DNA of 64,000 nt, taken from contig QXEO01000236.1 of NCBI GenBank assembly GCA_007115705.1, forward strand, positions 4,871,434 through 4,935,433, given 5' to 3'. The stretch is from Dactylis glomerata (taxonomy: Eukaryota > Streptophyta > Magnoliopsida > Poales > Poaceae). Below the pieces are notes generated by a model, which was given only the letters and a program-made list of their open reading frames with translations, did not search any database and had not been told where the DNA came from. Within the stretch, counting starts at the first letter, position 1. Every line of letters begins with the position of its first letter. This document shows, piece after piece, positions 57,523-64,000 of the stretch. The translations under genes were made by a program, and so were the position numbers.

Positions 57523-58113
57523 TTGTTCCCTAAGTATGTTTTGGAGGACCTCTCAGTAGGTAGTGGTTCTATAATTGGGAAAGGCAACATCGAGGAGTTC
57601 TTTAATCATGTTAGTATGAATAAAGACGTTGAGGATAGATCTTTGGCTGAGCTTGCTCCTAGTTATGAAGTTGCTGCTGCTTATTTAGTTCAAATGTTGG
57701 AGGCTAGGTTTGTTAACCTTAATCCTTTTATGCAACAAATGTTTCTTAAGCTTCATGATATCGAAGACTCCGAAAAGAAAGATTTTATTTTGGAGACTTT
57801 GCGTAGAGAATTTAGAGATGTTGCTATTGAAGCTAGGAAAGTATTTGAGTGTTTTAATATGCTTGGATCACGTGTAAAGGTTGTTGGTACAAACAATGAA
57901 GAAATCAAAGTACCAATACATAGCAAACTCTTAGGATTGCATGAAGCTTTGGAAAATAATTTTGATTGGATTTGTCCTGAAAATCTTTTTAATGAAATGA
58001 GTGAACCAAAGTGTGATCACAAGGGGTCTTCAAAAACTTATTTGGATGCAATACAATGTCTTGTTGAAAAGACTTCTGCACTTGATCTTAATGCTTCATT
58101 TGATAATACTTGA
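57523..58113 (+). CDS. Gag-like/unknown protein of X2
   Basis: An open frame of 196 codons after the primer site. The first in-frame ATG is at 57616 (MNKDVEDRSLAELAPSYEVA); the upstream part opens without ATG and may be spliced or start earlier. Helical, acidic, with no zinc knuckle or enzyme motif. Its partner in X1 is a different sequence, so the family carries unlike coding blocks at the same place. Function unknown. Confidence 0.45.
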   Translation: MFPKYVLEDLSVGSGSIIGKGNIEEFFNHVSMNKDVEDRSLAELAPSYEVAAAYLVQMLEARFVNLNPFMQQMFLKLHDIEDSEKKDFILETLRREFRDVAIEARKVFECFNMLGSRVKVVGTNNEEIKVPIHSKLLGLHEALENNFDWICPENLFNEMSEPKCDHKGSSKTYLDAIQCLVEKTSALDLNASFDNT

Positions 58114-58912
58114 TTTCCACTTTCTGCGCCTAGCTCAAAGGCGTTAAAGAAAAGCACTCTTGGGAGATAACTCATTGTTTTATTTTCAGTACTTTTTCTT
58201 TTATTTGAGTCTTGGAAGTTATTACTACTGTAATAACCTCTCCTTATCCTTTTTATTTTGTTTTTGTGCCAAGAAGAACCTCTAATTTGAGGGAGGTAAG
58301 ATTTGGGGAAGTTGCTGTCCTGAAACAGATTTCGGTGCTGCACCGTAAAAATTCGTGAAAATTCTCAGAATATCTTTTTGACCTGCGATTTCTTTTGCAT
58401 ATGCCCCAGGTTATATCCAAACTTTCATTACTTTTGCACTTTTCGATTTGAGCAAAAGAAGGTCCTCGAAAAAATCAACCTTTGTCAGTTGTTCTGTTTT
58501 GACAGATTTCTGCCACTATTTGTGTTTGCCTCTCGATCGCTTTCTTTTTGAGTTCTTTTGATCATGGGACTTTTGAGGAAGTTGCTACAGTAGTATATGC
58601 TTTATATGCGGTGTTTTTGAGTTGAAACCTGAACCAAAAGGGTTGATTTACTATTATGTTTATGCTAACATTGCTAATAGAATTGTGTGAAGTTTTGTAT
58701 GAAGGAAGTTTTCATGTGTAGGGATTGAAGAATGATGAGATGAGATGAAGAATGGACAAAAGCTCAAGCTTGGGGATGCCCATTGCACCCCAAGAAATAT
58801 CCAAGAGGTACAAGCGTCAAAGCTTGGGGATGCCCCCGAGGCACCCCTTCTTCATCGGCAAAAATCAGGTCACCTTTCAACACACTATATTTTTATTGCT
58901 TCATGCACTATG

Positions 58913-60941
58913 TGACGAGGGTTAAACTCGACAAATGTCCTAAATGAAGGACTTAGGATCGGGGAGATAGGGCGTCGGATGAACTCGAAGGTAAAACTCA
59001 GTCAAACAAGGTGGCTATGAAAGTAAACGTGGGTGTAAAACCTGGCTTGCTTTCAATCTGTCCCATGATTGCTGGGATGATGGCGCCAGAAAAGAGTTGG
59101 TGCCTAGTTGAATGTCCAGCCCGTTGAGAACCCCAAGAGGAAGGTGTGATGAATACAGCAGCAAGATTTTCCCTCAGTTAAGAAACCAAGGTATGTCGAT
59201 CTTGGAGAGGAGAGACAAACGACTGAAGGTGATGCTTGCTAGTTTGCGACAGCTTCGGACAATTTATATATGGCGCCTTGTCCAAGCTTTGCTTGCTAGC
59301 TGCAACGCGGAACCTGCACACACACACAACCAAGTACTTTGTTCCCAACTTACGATGAGGTTGTCAATCTCACCGGTTTGCTTGAAACAAAGTTATGAGT
59401 GTATCGAGTGGAAAACAGTAAAAGTATGCGAGTAAAGTAAACAGTGTGAGTAAAGTAAACAGTGCGAGTAAAGTAAACAGGTGATAGCAATATGATGGAA
59501 ATAGGACCGGGGTCCACAGTTCACTAGTGGTGTCTCTCCATAAGATAAATAACACATGCTGGGTAAACAAATTACAGTTGGGCAATTGATAGAATAAAGA
59601 TAAACGTGATATGTCAAGAAGATCACTATGAGATTTACTCTGGGCATTACAACAAAATACATAGACCGCCATCCAACTGCATCTATGACTAATAATCCAC
59701 TTGTGGCGAATCAATCCGAGAACTCCACAAGTATTAAGTTGCGAACAACAGATAATTGCATTAAGCAAAGTGTGTAATGTAAACAAAGCATATGCCCTTG
59801 AGCATATGAATGTTGTTTTCTCCCTAGTAGCAACAGCACATCTACAACCTTAGAGGTTTCTGTCACTCCCCCAGGTTAAATAGAGGCATGAACCCACTAT
59901 CGAGCATAAATACCCCCTCTTGGAGTCACTAGCAACTACTCGGCCAAGATAGCTAGTAACAACGGAGAGCATGCAAGATCATAAACAACATAGAGATAAC
60001 ATAAGATAATATTCAGTACAGCAACTCAATCATAAACACCAATATTCATCGGATCCCAACAAACCAAACATGTAAAATTACATAACGGTGATCTCAATCA
60101 TGTAGGGCAGCTCATGAGATCTAAACATGAAGCACATGGTGGAGAAGACAACCATCTAGCTACTGCTATGGACCCATAGTCCAAGGTAGACTACTCACTC
60201 ATCGCTCCGGAGGCAAGCATGGCGATGAAGAAGACCTCCGGTGGCGATTCCACTCTCCGGCAGGGTGCCGGGAAGAGCTTCTGGACCCTCCCGATCTTTG
60301 GGTCGACGGCGGCGGCGGATCGCGATGTGTTTCTGGAAAATTGATAGGGTACTTAGGTTTTTCCCGTCGGGGGTCTTTATAGGCGAAGAGGCGATGTCAG
60401 AGGTGGCCCCAGGCGCCCTCACACCATGGTGGCGCGGCCAGGGCCTGGGCCGCGCCACCCACGTGTGAGCCTGGCCTGTGGCCCCTATCCTACTCCTCTT
60501 CGGATCTCTGGAAGCTTCCGGGTAAAATAAGACTTCGGGAGCTTGTTTCGTCCAATTCCGAGAATATTTTCTGTGTATCACTTCTGAAACACAAAAACAG
60601 CAGAAAACAGGGAACTGGCACTGTGGCAACTTGTTAATAGGTTAGTTCTGGAAAATGCATAAAAGTGCCACGAAGTGTAACGAAACAGTAGGCAAATGGT
60701 GTAAAAACAAGCATGGAGCATCAAAAATTATAGATACGTTTGAGATGTATCATCCCACACCGTCCCCTCCTGGCCCCTATATATAGGTGGCCATGTCTCG
60801 AGGATCGGGTGGGATTCGATACAGATTTTAATATCGTCATACGACATGAACTCGTATTTCGACTAGTATTACAATTGGGCCTAGATTAACGGGCCTTAGG
60901 GGTACTCAACTGACGGGCTCTATTATCTATACCCTTGTCAG
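58913..60941 (-). repeat. 3' LTR of Gypsy B, split by a solo LTR of the X type
   Basis: The LTR parts are 58913-59065 and 60758-60941. Continuity is supported by the duplication TCCCA on both sides of the insert. Confidence 0.8.
59066..60752 (-). mobile_element. Solo LTR of the X family
   Basis: 1687 bp, TGATTGCTGG to GATGTATCA on plus, with target duplication TCCCA at 59061-59065 and 60753-60757. Homologous along its length to the X1 LTRs. Confidence 0.9.
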
Positions 60942-61969
60942 TAGCCCCCGAGATTCTACCAGAATTGCAGATTCGGGTTGAATCTCAGATCTTCAATTCT
61001 TTGACTTGATCAATACTTGACTTCTTCAAATCTTAAAATCTCTGACTTGGTCTTTTGACTTATCTTTTATTATAATATCTCGCAAGGGGCTTTGATGAAC
61101 AAGCCTGACAACTCTGACGGATCAAGAGGCCAGTTAACTGCCAGAACAGATACTTGCCACCTACTTCAAATTCAATCCCCTTGGACTTAAATTCGGGAAA
61201 CCGGTCAAACCCATTCTTTTGCCGCGTTTAGGACTTACAAAGAATGAATCCCAGTAGTTCTTAGGGTACCCAGTGTGTCCACCAGGATTTTCTTTGCATC
61301 GTAGACATGGATAGGTTCCAGCAGAGCGCATCCATGTGTGTATACCGGGCCACACAGGTCGGATCCTGGGGTCTTACCTTCATGATATATTTCAACCACG
61401 GCATTCAAGTTTTGTCACGATGACGCAACTCGAGAATTATATTTCACAACCTTGTTTGACTAATTCAATATATGTAATTTGTCAACAAAACTTTCATGAA
61501 TATCTCCCGATGGGAGTAATTGACGTTTATTTTGTTGGCAATGCAGCCAAAGTTCCTAGCTGAAGAGATGCAACCAATTATGTCTGAACCTCATGTGTCA
61601 TCAATTTGTTCTTTTACTACCAGCTTCGACTTGCCTCTTTCCTTTTGTCGACTTATTTCTATCGGGTGCGCGACAGCGCTCCCGATGGGAGTAGCCCCCG
61701 AGGCTATAGCCGAAATTTTCGGGTATAGGCTCAATAGAATAGATAAAACTGCTCCATATACTTCTTCTTGTATCATTTGTCGACTTTATTCACCTTTACA
61801 GTGGATTTCTCCCCTGTGTACGTCGCAAGCCCCCGAGTCGAAGACGAGGTGAACTTGTGCTTCTTGACAGATATTTTCTTACTCCCTGCTCTATTCTCTC
61901 TTTTTTCTTTTGTACGCATCTTTTTCCTTGATACGTTAATATTATTTGCACTGTAAAAACCCAGAAGTA
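60942..61969. other. 3' spacer of Gypsy B
   Basis: It contains the polypurine tract and another AGTAGCCCCCGAG word at about 61690. No gene recognised. Confidence 0.5.
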
Positions 61970-62134
61970 TACTTTGGGCCTTGCCGCTCCAGAGGCCCAT
62001 TAGCACGTGCTTATAAATAAAGCACGCTTGGCCAGGGTTAAAAACCCTAATTCCTTCATTAGTGCCTTTCTCCGCCGCATCGTGTTCTTCTTCCTCACCC
62101 CATCTAGGGTTTTTCTTCCTTGGCGCTTTTCTCC
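61970..62134 (+). promoter_or_regulatory. Host-like promoter of the antisense B3 gene
   Basis: In order: TGGGCC (about 61975) and AGGCCCA (61993), which are site II-type boxes; a G-box CACGTG at 62004-62009; a TATA-like TTATAAATAA at 62011-62020; a telo-box AAACCCTAA at 62042-62050; a reverse telo-like TAGGGTTT at 62105-62112; and the ATG at 62135. The spacing fits a plant Pol II promoter with a leader of about 85-90 bases. Confidence 0.65.
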
Positions 62135-62824
62135 ATGGCCAATGCGAGTGAATCTGGCTTGAACATCGGGGCCCCGGTGGAGAAACGGGGCCGCGGCCGT
62201 CCACGCGGTAGTAAGAACAAAACTACCACCGCAGCTGCGATAGCATCATCTTCTCCTCTGGTGAAGCGACGCCCCGACCGTCCGGCCGGGAGCAAGAATA
62301 AACCCAAGGTGCCATCTACTGCGCCAGGTCCAAGTACTCCTTCCGCTAATGCTTCTCCTTCTCCGCCCAGAATCTACTCTTTCTTTTGCATCGCCAACTC
62401 GCAGTGCCACGAAATTCAGCGCCTGCCACTTAAATTCACCAAGTTCATGGATGGGCGAGAACTGCGGGAAGCGGTTCTCTGTGAAGACTCTAGTGGAGGA
62501 ACCCCATACGAAGTGGAGGTGTGGTACGACGGCGCCGGTGAGCAATTCTTCAAGGGCAGCTGGTCGCAATTTGCGGAGGATCACGACCTCCATCAGGGGT
62601 TTTTCATGACCTTTGATTTCCATGTTGGCACGTCGAAGTTCGACGTGAGAATCTACGACGGAACCCAGTGCCAGAAGGAGTATGAAGCCAAAGTACAGTT
62701 TCACTTGTTTTCTTCTTTATGTAATCTCCTTTCCCAGTTGTTCTTCCTCGTGCTATCTGTAATAAATATTCGTATCTGGATTATGTGTTTATTAATAGGC
62801 CATGGGAACAAATCATGGTTCTGA
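62135..62824 (+). CDS. AT-hook plus B3-domain DNA-binding protein, antisense gene of Gypsy B
   Basis: It runs opposite to pol. The start MANASESG at 62135 follows the promoter; upstream in-frame codons lack a better ATG. Residues about 20-35 contain a classical AT-hook, KRGRGRPRGSKNK, and a weaker second copy (PDRPAGSKNK) follows, then a proline/serine linker. Residues about 90-185 match a B3 domain of the REM/VRN1 kind: LPLKFTKFMDGREL, a VEVWYDG strand, FFKGSWSQFAEDHDLHQG and FDVRIYDGTQCQKEYEA. Both modules bind DNA, so a nuclear regulator is expected. After EYEAK a GTACAG donor is possible and the remaining hydrophobic tail (to 62824) may be read-through into an intron. No stop or frameshift interrupts the domains. 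Confidence 0.8.
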   Translation: MANASESGLNIGAPVEKRGRGRPRGSKNKTTTAAAIASSSPLVKRRPDRPAGSKNKPKVPSTAPGPSTPSANASPSPPRIYSFFCIANSQCHEIQRLPLKFTKFMDGRELREAVLCEDSSGGTPYEVEVWYDGAGEQFFKGSWSQFAEDHDLHQGFFMTFDFHVGTSKFDVRIYDGTQCQKEYEAKVQFHLFSSLCNLLSQLFFLVLSVINIRIWIMCLLIGHGNKSWF

Positions 62825-63113
62825 GGCGTGTGCATTAATATTTTATCGGGTTCCTTTGAACCATTTATGTCGTAGATGAAATATCGGGTTGCAACCAACC
62901 TTGTAGTATGCCGCAGATAGTCACAAATCTCGATAACTAGTTAATATTTTTTTGTACGACTCGAGGGTCTGAGCCCCAGAGTGTAAAGTAAAATATTTAC
63001 ACATATTGTCAATTTGACCCAATGAACCCGACCTATGGCCTCATGTTCTGGATTCAGAGGGTCAGAACTCGAAAGACTCTTTTGTCGCCTTATATCTCTT
63101 ATGCGTAGAACCG
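62825..63113. other. Between the antisense gene and the integrase end
   Basis: AT-rich, perhaps intron or 3' part of the antisense gene. No domain seen. Confidence 0.35.
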
Positions 63114-64000
63114 TCATAGCTGCTCTGCATTCCACAGGTTACTCTCGTCCTTCCCCGTTTTCTTGTCTCGTAGTTGATAAGCTCCTCCTGGTATTACTTC
63201 TGTGATAATGTAAGGTCCCACCCATGGGGACTCGAGTTTTCCATGACCGTCTTGTTTGAGTCGCAGAACTAGATCTCCCACCACGAAGGATCGTGGGCGA
63301 ACTCGACTACTGTGGTAGTTTCACAGATTTTGCTGATATTGAGTAGCTCTGGCGAGCGCTACATCTCTTGCTTCGTCAAGTGCATCGACGTCATCCTGAA
63401 GTGCTTCTGTAGAAGTTGCCTCATCATATGCTGCGATTCTTGGAGCTTCATGAGTTATTTCAACTGGGAGCACGGCTTTTGCACCATGGACCAGAAAAAA
63501 GGGCGTTTCTTGAGTAGCTACGTTAGGTGTAGTTCGTAGACTCCAGAGTACGAAGGGTAGCTCATCGACCCAAGCGTGCTTGGCTTTTTCGAGGGGCGCT
63601 AGTAGCCTTTTCTTTATCCCATTGCATATTAAGCCATTGGCTTTCTCGACTTGCCCATTTGACTTTGGATGCGCTACAGGTGCGAATTTCAATTTGATTC
63701 CTAGACTTTCACAGTAGTTCTTGAACTCTTTCGATGTGAAGTTTGTCCCATTATCTATGATTATGTTGTGTGGTACTCCGAAGCGAAAAAATATGGACTT
63801 GATGAAGTTAATCGCGGCTGTGGAATCTTGGGTTGTCACTAGGGCTGCTTCTACCCACTTGGTGAATTTGTCAACTGCTACCAGCATATAAACATGCCCT
63901 CCTGGCCAGGATTTGTGTAGTTTCCCTACCATGTCGAGACCCCATTGTGCAAAGGGCCAAGATAATGGTATTGGTTGCAGTTCTGCTACTGGCGCATGTG
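63114..64000 (-). pseudogene. Gypsy B integrase, partial at the right edge
   Basis: Enters from the edge with WPFAQWGLDMVGKLHKSW, then DKFTKWVEAALV (first D), IDNGTNFTSKEF (second D) and NGQVEKANGL (E), the integrase triad. A TGA at 63321-63323 follows YQQNL; beyond it the C-terminal part is readable in the same frame (LVLRLKQDGHGKLESPW, GPY, GGAYQLRD, LWNAEQL) to about 63114. This is the same architecture as in Gypsy A. The stop makes this copy defective. Confidence 0.9.

Larger units (their letters stand above)
55227..58912 (+). mobile_element. Non-autonomous Gypsy-like element X2, 5' half, cut by Gypsy B
   Basis: Same family as X1 in the opposite orientation: LTR 55227-57340 (TGATACGTCTC to GCACCATCA), primer site TGGCGCCGTTGCCGGGGA at 57351-57368, gag-like frame, then a non-coding part homologous to X1. 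The sequence stops at 58912, where Gypsy B begins; the rest should lie beyond B outside the window. AGCCC lies directly before the LTR, so it is the expected target duplication. Confidence 0.9.
58913..64000 (-). mobile_element. Ty3/Gypsy element B (Tat-like), 3' half, running off the right edge
   Basis: Starts TGACGAGGG at 58913 inside X2. The 3' LTR ends CCTTGTCA at 60941, then the polypurine word CTCGGGGGCTAC (minus) follows. Next come a spacer, an antisense gene with AT-hook and B3 domain, and the minus-strand integrase. LTR ends, polypurine tract and integrase resemble Gypsy A, but LTR length (about 337 bp without the inserted solo LTR) and antisense cargo differ. CTATG at 58908-58912 is the expected target duplication; its partner is outside the window. 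Confidence 0.88.

Overview
This window comes from a grass nuclear genome, most likely a large, repeat-rich one of the Pooideae. Three things point there: host genes with introns on GT-AG junctions, Stowaway, Tourist, hAT and Mutator MITEs, and deeply nested Ty3/Gypsy LTR retrotransposons. There are no bacterial operons, phages or CRISPR arrays. The species is inferred, not shown.

Host genes. A short PLATZ-type zinc-binding factor (minus) lies at the left edge, with an array of about 200-bp tandem repeats upstream. A decayed Alba-domain gene copy is near 7.1-7.5 kb. A complete three-exon cytochrome c gene (minus, 11.6-13.6 kb) has a broken partial duplicate 2-3 kb away (8.1-10.0 kb). A serine tRNA-like gene at 10.1 kb carries a 3-nt insertion. 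A complete eight-exon gene for a 750-residue WVD2-like/TPX2-family-like protein (minus, 39.3-43.1 kb) contains about twelve 25-residue repeats.

The transposon nest, 14.26-38.70 kb. A 5'-truncated LINE (plus; 16-bp target duplication) sits between cytochrome c and the WVD2-like gene. Gypsy element A (minus, 14503-36361; 570-bp LTRs, GTGTG target duplication) is inserted in the LINE, and a non-autonomous Gypsy-like element X1 (minus, 21239-28606; 1.66-kb LTRs, GGCCC target duplication) is inserted in A. The LINE also carries a Mutator-like MITE and a Tourist MITE. Element A has gag, protease, RT/RNase H and integrase on the minus strand, all damaged. Between pol and its 3' LTR it has a multi-exon antisense gene on the plus strand, as in the Tat lineage.

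The right part. A Mutator-like element (46506-49685) with TIRs of about 290 bp carries a GRF-finger/coiled-coil cargo gene. Three MITEs follow. A second X element (plus, from 55227) has a solo LTR of the A type in its 5' LTR. It is interrupted at 58912 by a second Gypsy element, B (minus, running off the right edge), whose 3' LTR holds a solo LTR of the X type. Between integrase and its 3' LTR, B carries an antisense gene for an AT-hook plus B3-domain DNA-binding protein, preceded by a host-like promoter (site II, G-box, TATA, telo-box). This antisense regulator-like gene is the most interesting object in the window.
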